In this document: positions 34,376 through 45,598 of the stretch, one piece after another
How positions within the stretch are numbered: the stretch's first letter is position 1
Layout: every line of letters begins with the position of its first letter
Source: Prunus persica
Taxonomy: Eukaryota > Streptophyta > Magnoliopsida > Rosales > Rosaceae
Assembly: GCF_000346465.2 (NCBI RefSeq)
Contig: NC_034010.1
Span: 18,072,919 to 18,136,918, forward strand
Direction: 5' to 3'
DNA length: 64,000 bases
Notes under the pieces: model-generated
What the model was told of the DNA's origin: nothing
The model's input: only the letters and a program-made list of their open reading frames with translations
Databases searched by the model: none
Translations under genes and position numbers: made by a program

Positions 34376-35190
34376 AAATGTTGTAGTATACTCCAAAATA
34401 GTAGTAAGTTGTACAACAAACAACAAGTTATGGTCCAAAGATGGAATAATCAATACATAATCTATCCTAATTATAGAAGAATATGTCAATTATATAAAAC
34501 AAGGAAATAAATCTCCTTCATTTTGTAGGTTAACTCACGTCAATAAGCCTTACAAATGAACGTAATATGGAACTTCCATATTATGAAATTTGTTGAATTA
34601 AATCTCGAGATTGAAAATGTCAGAGCGAAGATTAAAAAATTTGGGGGGCCTAGCCATTTCTTTGTTTCAATAGAAAATACTTCAAACCAGGAAAAAAAAA
34701 AAAAGTTAAATAAATATGCGGAATTATTTCTTGAATTGGCACGTTCAAAGAAGAATTTGTGGAATCAATCTTAAGAAACGTTGATAATTTCTTAAGAACA
34801 AAGCAATGCATTTGCTAACTTATTGGAAATATTTGTGTACATCGCTTAAGTTGAAAACTAAATAGGTCAGTTTGATATAAATTGAAGATTACAAGTTCAT
34901 ATTGCTCCAAATTAAAATTAGGCATACCAACTTAAACTTTGTAGGCCGGAAACAGTACCCGCCCTCTTTGCTGTAGTTATTTGGTTCACAATAAATAGCT
35001 AGTTGGAAACCTTCCTCGTGAGGCTGTAATTGTGAGTTGAGCTGGAGCTGTTTGAGTTCGAGGATTGCTGATGTTAACATGCAATGCTGCATGGTGTGAG
35101 CAATCAGAGGCAACAGCGATTGGGTGTGTGTGTGTGTGGAGATGATATTTGAGCTTTACTATTGTCAAGCTGTGTGCAATACTGCATATA
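34376..35190. other. No gene recognised
   Basis: AT-rich tract with a short (TG)n run at about 35127-35139. Small frames on both strands look random. Confidence 0.5.
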
Positions 35191-35194
35191 AGTT

Positions 35195-35470
35195 TTTCAT
35201 TGCAGAGGCTGCGACAGTTTGGAGAGGGCTGGCTGAAGATTGAGGTCGAGTCCATTGTAACATTCTCATAGACGTCTGGAGCGGTCTGCTTATGGATGCC
35301 CAGTTGGAATTCATAGCGTATGAAAAAAGAGCATCTTTAATGAAATTGCTCATAGGCATAATAAAGTTGCTCGTGATGTAGCATCTGGAAATGGTAAAAA
35401 TATTGCAAGCTCCTGGGTGGGTTGTAAATCCTCCTTACTGGCTGATTAATTCCTTGATTGAAGCTTGAAA
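35195..35470 (+). pseudogene. Possible LINE RNase H-like 3' fragment
   Basis: The plus strand gives AEAATVWRGLAE, resembling the start of RVT_3 RNase H domains in plant LINEs, and further on KVARDVASGN and WVVNPPYWLINSL, resembling their ends, in three different frames with stops. The match is by pattern only. Alternative: chance similarity in a decayed host gene. Confidence 0.4.
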
Positions 35471-35743
35471 TTGTACCAAAGCCTTCATATATTTCTGTAT
35501 TTAATGAACTCCTATCGGTTTGCCATTAGAAAAAAGCAAGAGAATTTTATAAGAGGTTGAGTTAGATCAACTAGCTCTTAGTTTCATGGCAGTTTTCTTC
35601 TTAATGTTAAAAAGAGATCCCAAGTATATCCAATCTCTTGTTGATTGAAAAGAGGGTAAGCTACTATTTGAACGAAATTTACTTTGAACTATATACAATC
35701 CAAGGTACAAAAATTGAAGCAAAGCAAATGGTGTTGGTGGCTC

Positions 35744-35970
35744 TCTGAAAAATATATATCACAAGCAAAAAGCTCAAGGCAGCAGGGGTGAAGTTTAGGC
35801 CAATTGAAGATGTAACCTTTGTCATAAAAAGGGATGATCAGGTCTGTAATATTTGTAATTATTAGTTGAACTTAACATGTTTTAGAAACATGGACTTGAA
35901 GCTTATACAGTTGTCTGTGGAAGATGAGACATAAGGCTTACATCTGCAATTACATTCTTAACATCCATTT
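35744..35970 (+). pseudogene. DUF247 fragment C
   Basis: Contains KNIYHKQK then, one frame over, KLKAAGVKFRPIEDV, LTCFRNMDLKLIQL and KAYICNYIL, matching the middle of the two other DUF247 copies. It is frameshifted and contains a stop in the CNY-like stretch. It runs into the solo LTR at 36006, which was inserted in or next to it. Confidence 0.85.
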
Positions 35971-36005
35971 GCGGTAAAGACCAGACAAAGCAGCAAAGTG
36001 GCTTT

Positions 36006-37747
36006 TGTTTGGGCCTAATTTGGCACACTCAGTCCAATATAAAAAAAAGCCCATGTCAATTTTGGACAGCCATCAGCATTCTCCTTCTGATTGGGCCAAA
36101 AATTTGCAAAACCCGCCCAGCACTAGATGCCCAGAATAACAAAGCAAACTCAGGACCCAAGCAGTTTGGACTTTGCGTTTAAATTGGAATCGAGGGCCCA
36201 AATTCAAGAAAGCCTAGCCCAAGACCTGTCAAACCACGAGAATAAACTTGGGCTTCGAAAAACAGAGAGAAGAAACCAAGCCAAGCCCAAGTCAGATTTC
36301 TTAGGTTACCGAGAATAAGCCCAAAATGGAAACAACCCACGTGACTACCTGACTTTGAAAAGTCAGCAATTTCAACTGGGTTGATAAGGAGTTAATGAAG
36401 GCAGGTACTCACCAGGCAAAATTCTCCAGCCTTTTCAGTCAAAAGAAGATCAAAATCCCTTTTCTATATTTAGAAAAATTACTGCTCCAGAGCAGGCATC
36501 ATTTCCAAGGGATAAGCAGGTTGTATTTTCTAAAAAAACTAACCATCACACCAGATTGAACTCTTACAAAGAGCAATTAAAAATTGAAGAAGGATTAGGT
36601 TTTCTTTCAAGAAAAGTAGGGAAGTGATTGCCTTAGAATTGACTGTTGATGGTTTATTTGCCAGAATAGATAACTTCCCTTTTTCTTTGACATTTAAAAA
36701 TAAAAAGATCTTGTTTTTTAGAAAATCTGCCGCCTATTTTAAAGATTAAAAAATCTCACTCAAGCATTTCCTATAAATATGAGAGGAGGTGAACAGATCA
36801 GGAGACAGCCAAAAAATCAATTAAAAACAAAAAACTCAAAATGATCACTTGATCTCAAAAGCCTTCAAAACACTAAAGCAACCAAAAGCTCATTGAGCCA
36901 CAAGAAAGAAGTTAGCTACAATTCAGAATCTCTAACTTCTGTTCAGACTTAGAGAGATAAGTCATTCAAAGCGAGATTTCTCTCGTTACAAATTTGGTTC
37001 AGCGTAAGCCAAATCAAGCAGAATTCGGGTTTTACAAATATGAAAACCTCAACAAATTTATGGAGAGTCTTGATCAAGCAGAACAGGTACCATAGTGCAG
37101 TACCAGCTCAGTAATCCTCAAGTCCAGCCACTTCTGCCCTTTGGGACTGAAGAGGTCCTAATTCTGCCCGCTCAAAAGCCTTCCAAGGCTCGAAATAGAT
37201 TAAACCTTTGCCAAACTCGAACGTTGGTATCGATTTACAACTGAAACTTGATAGTTGAAGGTGTTGATAGTCCAGTCCAGCACAGACATACCCAGTCCAG
37301 CACAGACATACCCAGTCCAGCCTGGATCAGAAGCATCTATCCAAGTAGAAATGGAAGTCCAACCCTCTTTTTGTCTTTCTAGAGTTGGTTTTCCTTTTTG
37401 AGCTTTGTAAAAGGAAGTTATGTCTAAAACAGTTCACTTTCTTATCATTTATTCTGGCCAGAACTACCAGTTTTGTACTGCGAAAAATTATGAAGTCCTC
37501 ACCAGTCTGAGGCAAGAAAAGAACTTGCTTGGCAGATATTCCTCACCCAAATTCACAATCGCTTCTTTAAAAATCAATAACTTGGGGCGCAAGTTATCTA
37601 TTTTTAAGAAGTCTGCTAAGATTTTCATTGCTAGCAGTGGCATGCTCGCACACAAAAGAAAGTTGACTTGTTGACCAGTCAATGGTTTTCGAGATAATAG
37701 GGAATTTTACCCTACCATCACAGGAACAAATATAAAACGGGTGTACA
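36006..37747 (+). mobile_element. Solo LTR, 1742 bp, same family as 20442-22016
   Basis: Starts TGTTTGGGCC and ends GGGTGTACA, flanked by a perfect TSD GCTTT (36001-36005 and 37748-37752). It shares GCCCA-rich, CTCTCGTTACAAATTTGGTT and GGCGCAAGTTATC segments with the other solo LTR. A short duplication CCCAGTCCAGCACAGACATA occurs at about 37270-37310. No internal element remains. Confidence 0.9.
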
Positions 37748-38032
37748 GCTTTGAAGCTGAAAATTCAAGATCCAAGTCTTCAACTCTGAGTGCAATGAAA
37801 ACAAGAGCATACTCTTTCTTTATTTAATTCTAAATGGAAATTACGTTCATTACAATCAATTCACAAGAACTGCTCTGCAGTCTTTAACAACAATAACAGA
37901 ACTAATTCGTAACTCGAACTTTATGTTAAATGTATGACACTAGCTAACTTATTTGTTCAGTTCATGACTTGAAGTAATGACTGAAATTAACATTCTGTCT
38001 ATTAAGAATCACGAGTTGAACGAGCATAAAGC

Positions 38033-39520
38033 TTACGACTTGAGAGACTTAATGGTTCCAATGACTGAGAAAACAAGGACAACAACTCCAAGTACAGTTG
38101 AACTGCCAGTCCAGAGATCCTTGAAGTAAACTCGTTTCAGGGTTGCCACATGACGGTTCCAAAAATTCTCATAGTGCTTATTAAGTTGTTCACAGATATC
38201 AAAATAGCAGGATTTATCGTCCATGATCTGCTCGCAAAGTCTATTAACCAGCTTGGCTACTGCTTCGTTGCTGCCTAGCATGTTAAGAATAACTTTGTTC
38301 TCAACCAGCAAAACCACATCATCCACAGTGTCCACCAGCTGATCCATAAGCAAGAAGTAATTGCAGATATAAGGTTTGTCTGGGTACAAAAACTGCTCCA
38401 AGGCCATGATGTTCCGAACAACGCATTCTGTCTCATCCTTGACACAAAATGGCGTAAGCTTCAAGTCCATATTTCTAAAACATGCCAAGTTGAACTTACA
38501 TTTAGTGGCCTCATCTTTCTTTATGATTAAGGGTCCATCTTTAAGTGGCCTAAACTTCACCCCTGATGCCCTCAGCTTCTTTGCAGCATATATATTTTTG
38601 ACAGGAGCACTATTATGTTCACAATCCATTTCTTTGTCAGGACATAGAAAATGCCTAACCAAATCGGTGAAATGTTTCGGTTTTACTCTATTCTTGAAGG
38701 ATTTCCCCTCATTATAATCTTTGAAGAACTCAAAGGTAAGCTCAAGCAGGGGATCATAATCAGCAGGTTCGGCTTCGTCATCCGCAGGTTTGGCTTCGTC
38801 AATCTCTATGGAATGTTCATTGCAAGGTATCCGCCAGGAGCAAGGCAAGCAGCACGGGAGGTCATTGGTACTACGAGTCTGTTCTCGTACTTCTTTGCAG
38901 GGTTGGAAACTGCGAGAGACAGGCACAGCAAAGTCATGATATAGTTCTTGAAGAAGAGAATAAGGAAGTTGATTTTCAAACAATATCAAGTCCTGCTCTA
39001 CAGCTTTCCTCAGCCATGGTGATCTCAATATATAATCATTTATATGATTTTCAGTTTCATAGAAGTTCGTTAAAAAGAGCTCGATGATGAAGCAGGCATC
39101 AACCACAATTATGTTTGCAGGGTCTACGTCGAGCTCAATGGTCCCTGCATAACAACAAAGAATATTTTCTTGACGAGTCTTGATAAATTGCTCTAGTTCA
39201 TCCTTACTCTTCTTACAACGTGCAAGAAAATTCTCATAATATATCTTTTTATGGGTTTCCATGTCCTTCAGTTCTGGTTTTCCATGGTGGAAAGGGCCTA
39301 TTGATAGTAATTGAGGAGTGTATGCTGCTTCATTTACTTTGCGGAGTTTGCTGGGGACCCTGTAGATACACCACTTGTCTGGCTGGTCCAACACTCGTAC
39401 CTTGCCATGGCATTCTTCTTCATTCACAGTTTTCTTTGCGATCTCTGACGTAGTCTTTGTCCTTCTGAAAATGGAACTACAATCAGTAAGAAAGGAATCG
39501 ATAGTCTTGAACCTCAACAT
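38033..39520 (-). CDS. DUF247 (UPF0481) membrane protein, intact
   Basis: A 495-residue single-exon frame from ATG at 39520 (MLRFKTIDSF), close to the usual length of plant DUF247 proteins. The domain (PF03140 type) runs from about residue 50 to 465. It begins DKWCIYRVPSKLRKV and SIGPFHHGKPEL, passes DACFIIELFL, LRKAVEQDLILFENQLPY and LRHFLCP, and reaches ECVVRNIMALEQFLYP. A C-terminal hydrophobic segment LGVVVLVFSVIGTI is the single membrane anchor typical of the family. Biochemical role is unknown; some grass homologues act in self-incompatibility, which does not transfer to this gene. No disruption is visible. The paralogues at 12727-13959 and 35744-35970 are broken. Confidence 0.92.
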   Translation of the reverse strand: MLRFKTIDSFLTDCSSIFRRTKTTSEIAKKTVNEEECHGKVRVLDQPDKWCIYRVPSKLRKVNEAAYTPQLLSIGPFHHGKPELKDMETHKKIYYENFLARCKKSKDELEQFIKTRQENILCCYAGTIELDVDPANIIVVDACFIIELFLTNFYETENHINDYILRSPWLRKAVEQDLILFENQLPYSLLQELYHDFAVPVSRSFQPCKEVREQTRSTNDLPCCLPCSWRIPCNEHSIEIDEAKPADDEAEPADYDPLLELTFEFFKDYNEGKSFKNRVKPKHFTDLVRHFLCPDKEMDCEHNSAPVKNIYAAKKLRASGVKFRPLKDGPLIIKKDEATKCKFNLACFRNMDLKLTPFCVKDETECVVRNIMALEQFLYPDKPYICNYFLLMDQLVDTVDDVVLLVENKVILNMLGSNEAVAKLVNRLCEQIMDDKSCYFDICEQLNKHYENFWNRHVATLKRVYFKDLWTGSSTVLGVVVLVFSVIGTIKSLKS

Positions 39521-39616
39521 TTAGCTGTAACAGATGTTCTATTAACAAATTTACAGCATTTAAATTTGTTTGATAAACTGAGCTGGTTCCTATTTTGTTT
39601 CGTATTCATAACTGTA

Positions 39617-40153
39617 TCAGGGTGATGATTTTGGTTCTCTAAAATCTCCCTTAAATAACAATGTGGGAGAAGTAAAATTTGGAGAGGAAAATGTTGGATG
39701 AACATATTTCAGGCGATATTTTTGTTCTTTTCGCACCTTAGCGACCTCAAGCGATATTTTTGGCTTCCAGTCATGCAGAAAATTTTGGGCCTGATAAGGA
39801 TAAAAGAAAGAAGTTAGAAAATATAGGTAGAGGACATTTATCCTACTAACTATTTTCCTCCAACTTAGATCATGGTAAGTGCTTTCTTGAACTACCTCAC
39901 AAGTAAACACACGCACACAGGATACATACACCCGAAAAAAAATAGCTGCAGCTGTCTCTAGTTGCCGAAAACAACATATGGTAAGATGAAAGTCATACTT
40001 GCGGAGATTGAGAGACTTAGAGGTGTATAAGGTGGGAGGATGTTGGGCGTCATGTTTAGTATTATGCTTTGGCCCATTGCACTCCGCAATCTCTTCGTGT
40101 TTACTATTCTGCTTTGGACTACTGTACTCCACATTCTCGCCAACGGTCGACAT
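39617..40153 (-). other. Hypothetical ORF upstream of the DUF247 gene
   Basis: A 178-codon frame from ATG at 40153 (MSTVGENVEYSSPK), ending about 100 bases before the DUF247 start codon. The first 60 residues are polar; the rest contains a hydrophobic run (ETAAAIFFRVYVSCVRVF). A GTAAG-like donor sits near 39985 and pyrimidine-rich AG acceptors downstream. It could hold 5' exons of the DUF247 transcript, but I recognise no domain and random origin is possible. Confidence 0.25.
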
Positions 40154-41581
40154 CTTTTCGTCCCTTTGCTATCTATCCTTTTCTCTTTGCTATCTATCCT
40201 TTTCTGGTCATTGTTAGAAATTCAAACCATCTATAATTAGAATTACAACATTCGGTTTATAAAAATCAATTTAACGGGTTAGTGCTCTTAACTATTTGAG
40301 ATATATAGGGCCCTTGCTAGATCCCAAAATCCCAGAGGGATTGTTAACTAGGAACACTCAATGATCTTTAGCAGCAAAAAGGCAAAAATAAAATAAAATA
40401 AATAAATATATAAAAAAACACAAAAAATAGTAGAAGGCAAGATATAAATAAGAAATTTATTCAAGTAAGCAATATCTCACTTACATCTGTTTTTGCAATT
40501 CCTAAACAGAAAGGAAAAAAAAATCCCATTGTTTTTTTTTTTTTTTTACATTGATTTTTCTCAACTATTTTTAAAATAATAATTTTCCTTTCTCAGTCAA
40601 AATTTTAAGTATTTGTGGCCCTTTCCAACTCTAACTCTAATAATCCCTCTACAACCAAAGTTGCCATTGACAACATTTGTAGACATAGTTTCTTCATGGA
40701 GGCTCTTTCAATACATTATCATGTTACCAAGAGAGAAAATAAAAACAATGGGAATTTTTTTGTTCTTTTATGTTTTGATAAAAAGCTAGTGGTTCAGTAT
40801 GTAAAATTAACTATAAAAAAAACGAAGAAGCTGTTTTGATAATTAAAAAAGAGAGGACACATATCACTTTGTGGTTGACCCTCAACATATATGAAAATAG
40901 AAACAAATTAAAATACAGAAAAATCACTGGATCGAGTAAAGAACCTGCTGCAAGTTTAGATTATGCTGAATACGGAAACGGCAGTTGCTGAACTCAGAAG
41001 TTCTTGACTACTCCTCGATCACCACAATCTTGTTCTTGTAGGCTTCTAATCCATCGTTCTACTATTTATATTGATCACGGCATGCAAGTGTAAATTAATT
41101 AAAGTTAAACCAAGACTAAAAGAAGAGGGGATTTAAGGTTTTTTTTTAATAGAAAAACTTAACTTAAAAAAAGACTGGCGTTAAGTAAACTAACCACGTT
41201 CAATTTTGAGAGTTTTCCACAAAACACTCATGCATATGATTGGCTATCGCCAGGTGGTGGCCAGGTACCACCTAACTTCTAGTAATTCTCTCCAAAAATA
41301 TATAAAATGCAGTAGTTCACACTTTGGACTTTAAAACAAAAATATATAGAATGCTGACCAAATAACGGAAACCTAATTAATTGAACTGGCTTCTGAATTT
41401 TCAGGGCAATTATTGTGATATATATAATTGCATACCTATCTGTCCCATATGGAAAAGGAAAAAAAAAAACGTATTGCCTCTGTCAATTGATATAAATAAC
41501 TATAAGACTTTTTACTTTGACAAATAAAAAAAGAAGACGACTTTTTTATGTGGGTAAGGCGTAGAGAGGGAGATTGAACAA

Positions 41582-41585
<4 letters not shown>

Positions 41586-41616
<31 letters not shown>
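41586..41616. repeat. (AT)n microsatellite
   Basis: An uninterrupted AT run next to two MITEs; further AT runs follow at 41800 and 42214. Confidence 0.9.
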
Positions 41617-41619
<3 letters not shown>

Positions 41620-41799
41620 TCCCGATTTCTTGGACCACAGGAGTCCAAGAGATTGTGGTCACCCACCGTTGGATATTAATCTAATGGTTCAAAAAAGTTT
41701 TCTAAAAGGAGTGCAAGAGTGAGTGAACCGTTGAATTTACATCCAACGGTGAGTGACCACAAATTTCTTGGACCCCTGTAGTCCAAGAGATCAGGACTG
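41617..41799. mobile_element. MITE, 183 bp
   Basis: CAGTCCCGATTTCTTGGAC at the left is mirrored by CAGTCCTGATCTCTTGGAC at the right, and the similarity continues inwards for tens of bases (GTCCAAGA, GTGGTCAC, CCGTTGGAT). The flanking TA on both sides fits a mariner-type TSD but lies in AT repeats, so superfamily is uncertain. Confidence 0.7.
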
Positions 41800-41814
41800 T
41801 ATATATATAATATA

Positions 41815-42214
41815 CAGAGAACTTTCATTAAGGGATCTCTTAAATAAACTTATTTGAGGGATACCCCTTGTAGGCCTCATTCCGGATTGTATTTCACTAA
41901 TCCAAACCATCTATTTTGTAGATACTCATTCAAAGATCATCTCTACAAAAAATTACTTGAATCAGATATCATTTGACCACTCAATTGAGTTATTGAAATT
42001 TTAGTATTTTCTTGAAGCACCGTGGTCATTGATTTTGTAAGACATAATTGGATGTTGAAACAGGTTCCAATTTGTCTAATTTTTTGTAAATATGATCTAT
42101 GAATGAAGACCTAAAAAATAGATGGTTTGGATCATTGGGAAAAAAATTGTAGGGTACCCTAAAGGGCGTCCCTCAAATAAAATTATTTGAGGGATCCCTC
42201 AATAGAAGGGGACT
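41815..42214. mobile_element. MITE-like element, ~400 bp
   Basis: The left end has AAGGGATCTCTTAAATAA and TTATTTGAGGGATACCC; the right end inverted has GAGGGATCCCTCAAATAA and TTATTTGAGGGACGCCC. About 60-bp imperfect inverted arms. The target-site duplication is hidden by AT repeats. Confidence 0.6.
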
Positions 42215-42230
42215 ATATATATATATATAT

Positions 42231-42437
42231 TATTAGCGAGATCCTAGTGTCATTAGAAGATTTACTTCCTAATATATTATGATTCTATTTATTTCCTTTT
42301 GTATAGATATTATGTAATTAGGACTTTATCTTAGTTTCCTAGTATAACCCTACTAGGGTTTGTACTCTTGTATTATAAATATCTCATTTTAGAGAATGAA
42401 ATATAATATGAAAATATTCTACCCACTTTGTTTGACA
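42231..42437 (+). repeat. 5' LTR of the gag-less copia
   Basis: Begins TATTAGCGAG (ancestral TG altered) and ends GTTTGACA. Differs from the 3' LTR at a handful of sites. Confidence 0.9.
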
Positions 42438-42569
42438 TGGTATTAGAGCAAACTTTTCTAGTGACCTGTTTGTTGTGCCTACCCGTATTCTAGCCCCATA
42501 TTTTTTTCTCTACTTGTGCCGTGTGTGCCCCCCTAGGTTTGTGAGTTGTGTTGTCGTATTCGTGTCATT

Positions 42570-42715
42570 CCTGTCTTCGTGCATCTGCCTTATTTGCGCC
42601 TTTGCTGTGTTCCACTGTGCATTTTGGCTGTGTTCATACCTCTACTGTGTTCGTGCCTGTCTTCGTGCATCTGCTGTATTTGTGCCTCTATTGTGTTCCA
42701 TTGTACACTCTGTCT
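42570..42715 (+). repeat. 86-bp imperfect tandem repeat in the copia leader
   Basis: CCTGTCTTCGTGCATCTGC with the following TTATTTGCGCCT and GTGTTCCACTGTGCA recurs 86 bases later (42656 onward). It occupies the place where gag would be. Confidence 0.7.
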
Positions 42716-42741
42716 TGATCTGTTGAATTTCTGCTGCAATC

Positions 42742-44691
42742 ATGGGTGATAACTCTTTTGTTGGTGTTGTTGCTGCTGCTTTTGGAAATTTATGTGGTTC
42801 AGACTGTATTCCAGGTACTGGCTCCAATACTTGGATAATTGATACTGGTGCTTCTGATCATATGACTTATGATGCTACATTTTTTGATGAGTTGTCTAGT
42901 AACACTCGTGACCCATACATAACTAGTGCCAATGGCTTGCCCTCTCCAATTACTGGCGAGGTCACAATCTCTCTCACTCCTACTTTGTCCTTGTCTCGTG
43001 TGTTACTCGTTCCCAATATCTATTGTAACTTCTTGTCTGTTGGCCGATTACTTGATACACTTAATGCTTCTGCTACTTTCTATCCTACACATTGCTCTTT
43101 TCAGGATCTCAAGACTTGCAAGACGATTGGGCCTGGTAAACGGATAAGGGGGTTATATTATTTAACATTGCCTTCTGCACCAATTCGTGATCTTGTTGTT
43201 CATACTGTTCAAAGTTGCAGTGTCAAGGACAAACAACAAATTTGGTTATGGCATCGTCGCTTGGGACACCCTTCGTTCGGCTACCTTAAGCGTCTATTTT
43301 CATCTTTATTTCGCTCTTGTGATGAGTCTAGTTTTAAGTGTGAGACATCTATTTTGGCCAAGAGTCATCGCATTGTGTTTCCTTCGAGTGACAGTAAAGC
43401 TGAAAAACCTTTTGATCTAGTACATTCGGATGTATGGGGACCTGCTCGTGTGACTTCTAATGGTTTCCGTTGGTTTGTTACTTTTATTGATGACTGCACT
43501 CGCCTAACATGGGTGTATTTGATGAAGAATAAATATGATGTTGCTTCTATTCTTCCTAAATTTTGTGCCATGGTGTCTACTCAGTTTCATGATCGAGTCA
43601 AAGTGTTTCGAACTGATAATGGAGGTGAATATGTGAATAATCCCTTTACCCATTTTTTTCGTAATCAAGGCATTATCCACCAAACTACTACTTCATTCAC
43701 TCCTTAGCCGAATGGTGTGTCTGAACGTAAGAATCGTCACTTACTTAAAGTTGCCCGCTCCTTTCTATTAGACATGTCTGTTCCCCATCATCTTTGGGGC
43801 CATGGTGTTTTGGCAGCAACCTATCTTATTAGCCGTACTCCTAGTCGAGTTCTTGATTTCAAGACTCCTCTCAATGTATTGTGTACCCATACTTCTCCGG
43901 TCTCTGTCTCTAAGTTGCCTTCGAAGGTGTTTGGATGTGTTGCCTACGTTTATGTCTACTCTCATCAAATGAGTAAACTGTATCCATGCGCTCTCCTCTG
44001 TGTCTTCATTGGTTATTCTACTACTCAGAAGGGTTATAAATGTTATCATCCTCCTACTCAGAAGGTGCATGTTACTTTGGATGTGGCTTTTCATGAAGAG
44101 GTACCGTATTATGTTTCTCCCTCCTCTCTAATTCAGGGGGAGAATGGGAGTAAATTGGAGAGTATCGGATTGCAAGATCTTGAACTTAGAGATGTGGGTG
44201 AGGATGATACAAATGATGATCTCGGAGAGCAAACTACCGGTCGCCAAGTAGATAGCAATTGGTCACACAGGTTTGGAGCGGGAGAGGACGCACTCTGCCT
44301 AGAAACGACCGGTCTCCTAGATGGGCACAACCGGTCACCTGACCCAATGCCTGACAATAATACACTCTACGTGGAAACGACCGGTCGCCCAGAAGATAGC
44401 GACCTGTCGCGTGGCACTGATCCGGATACACTCTGGCTTGAAACGACCGATCTCCCAGATGGGTGCCACAGGTCGTCTAGGTCAACTGATGCTATTTCGT
44501 GTGTTTCCTGCGAAGCCGAATTTGATACAATACCCCCCTCTGCCTTGCCATTGCCCCAGTCCAATGGTGATATTGAGTCAAGTGAGTTAATTTCTGATGA
44601 TCTGTCTGTGTTTACTTATCAATTACCCCCACGAACTGCTCGTGGGAAACCCAAAGTACAATATTCTCATGATATACATGCCAATGTCTAA
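42742..44691 (+). pseudogene. Copia protease-integrase, one internal stop
   Basis: ATG at 42742. Protease active site WIIDTGASDHM at about residues 31-42; pre-integrase LWHRRLGHPSFGYLKR; the zinc-binding cysteines are partly altered (CETSILAKSHR). The integrase core has HSDVWGP and FRTDNGGEYVN. A TAG at 43705-43707 replaces the first glutamine codon of the usual PQQNG motif, and the same frame goes on with GVSERKNRHLL to 44684. The frame then enters the MULE-like insertion. A linker with ETTG repeats follows the integrase. Confidence 0.88.
44239..44490 (+). repeat. Degenerate repeat in the integrase-RT linker
   Basis: Four diverged copies of GAAACGACCGGTC with CTCCCAGATGGG or similar, translating to ETTG(R/L)x plus D(G/S) stretches. 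Absent from the other copia pieces in this window. Confidence 0.6.
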
Positions 44692-45587
44692 AATATCGAT
44701 GATATCGAAAATATCGGTAGTCCAAAAATATGGAAATTTCGATGGAAATATCGGGATATTATCGATATTGATAAAAATTGAATAAAAACCACGGAAATTG
44801 TAAGAAAAACTTGAAAATTTGTATTGAAACTTTGGAGAATGTTTATTTAGTCAATTATCTATGAGTTTATCACAAAAAATTGGAAGGAAATGCATTGCAT
44901 GATGGATTTAACTAATTTAAGTTGATTATACAGCAAGCGGGCAAACACTATGAGTGTAAAAAATATGTAATAATTAATGAAAAAAGATTAAATACACCGT
45001 AATCATTTATACATAATGATTTACTATAATATTTTACACTTTATACATTGCATGGTAAGATACATGAGTGACTTAGTATCACATAGAGTTCCTACGAGGT
45101 TCAAATTTTTCACTATCTTCATCATCTCTATGTATAGAGTAAGTATATTGTGAAGAGTAGTCATCAAACGATAAATCCCCAAAATAGTTTTGCATGTAAT
45201 TGTTAACATACCACCCATATAAATATAAATATTTTAGCATATTATCACAAAAACATAAGTGATATGGTGTTTAAGGTGTTGGAGGAGTAAAATGGGAGGG
45301 GTTCATATCCCCTTTGTGCTTTTTTCTCTCCTTTTTCCCTTTTTTTTAATGACTTTTTTTTTCCTTCACATTGATATTTTCGATATTTTAGCGATATTAC
45401 ACCGATATTTTGACAAAATATTGTTGAAATGTGAGCAAAATTATCGACATCGATATTTTCCGATATTATCGTCGATATTGTCGATATTTATACGATATGT
45501 ACATGGATATGTTCCGAAATATCCGTGATTTGAAAAAACCGAAATATCCTCGATATTTCCTCAATATTATCGATATTTCAGACTATG
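44685..45587. mobile_element. MULE-like non-autonomous element rich in ATATCG
   Basis: Flanked by ATACATGCCAA on both sides (44674-44684 and 45588-45598), an 11-bp TSD, which suits Mutator-like elements. Ends are related: TGTCTAAAATATCGATGATA on the left against AGTCTGAAATATCGATAATA inverted on the right. Both subterminal parts repeat AATATCG/CGATATT many times. No transposase frame. It interrupts the copia pol precisely. Confidence 0.85.
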
Positions 45588-45598
45588 ATACATGCCAA

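Noticed and set aside
38033..39520. DUF247 gene as a self-incompatibility determinant
   Set aside because: The link is known for particular grass loci only; no partner gene or polymorphism evidence can be seen here.
41436..41666. Minus-strand frame with an Ile/Tyr run
   Set aside because: The run is the AT microsatellite; the rest differs in frame in the mirror copy near 53600.
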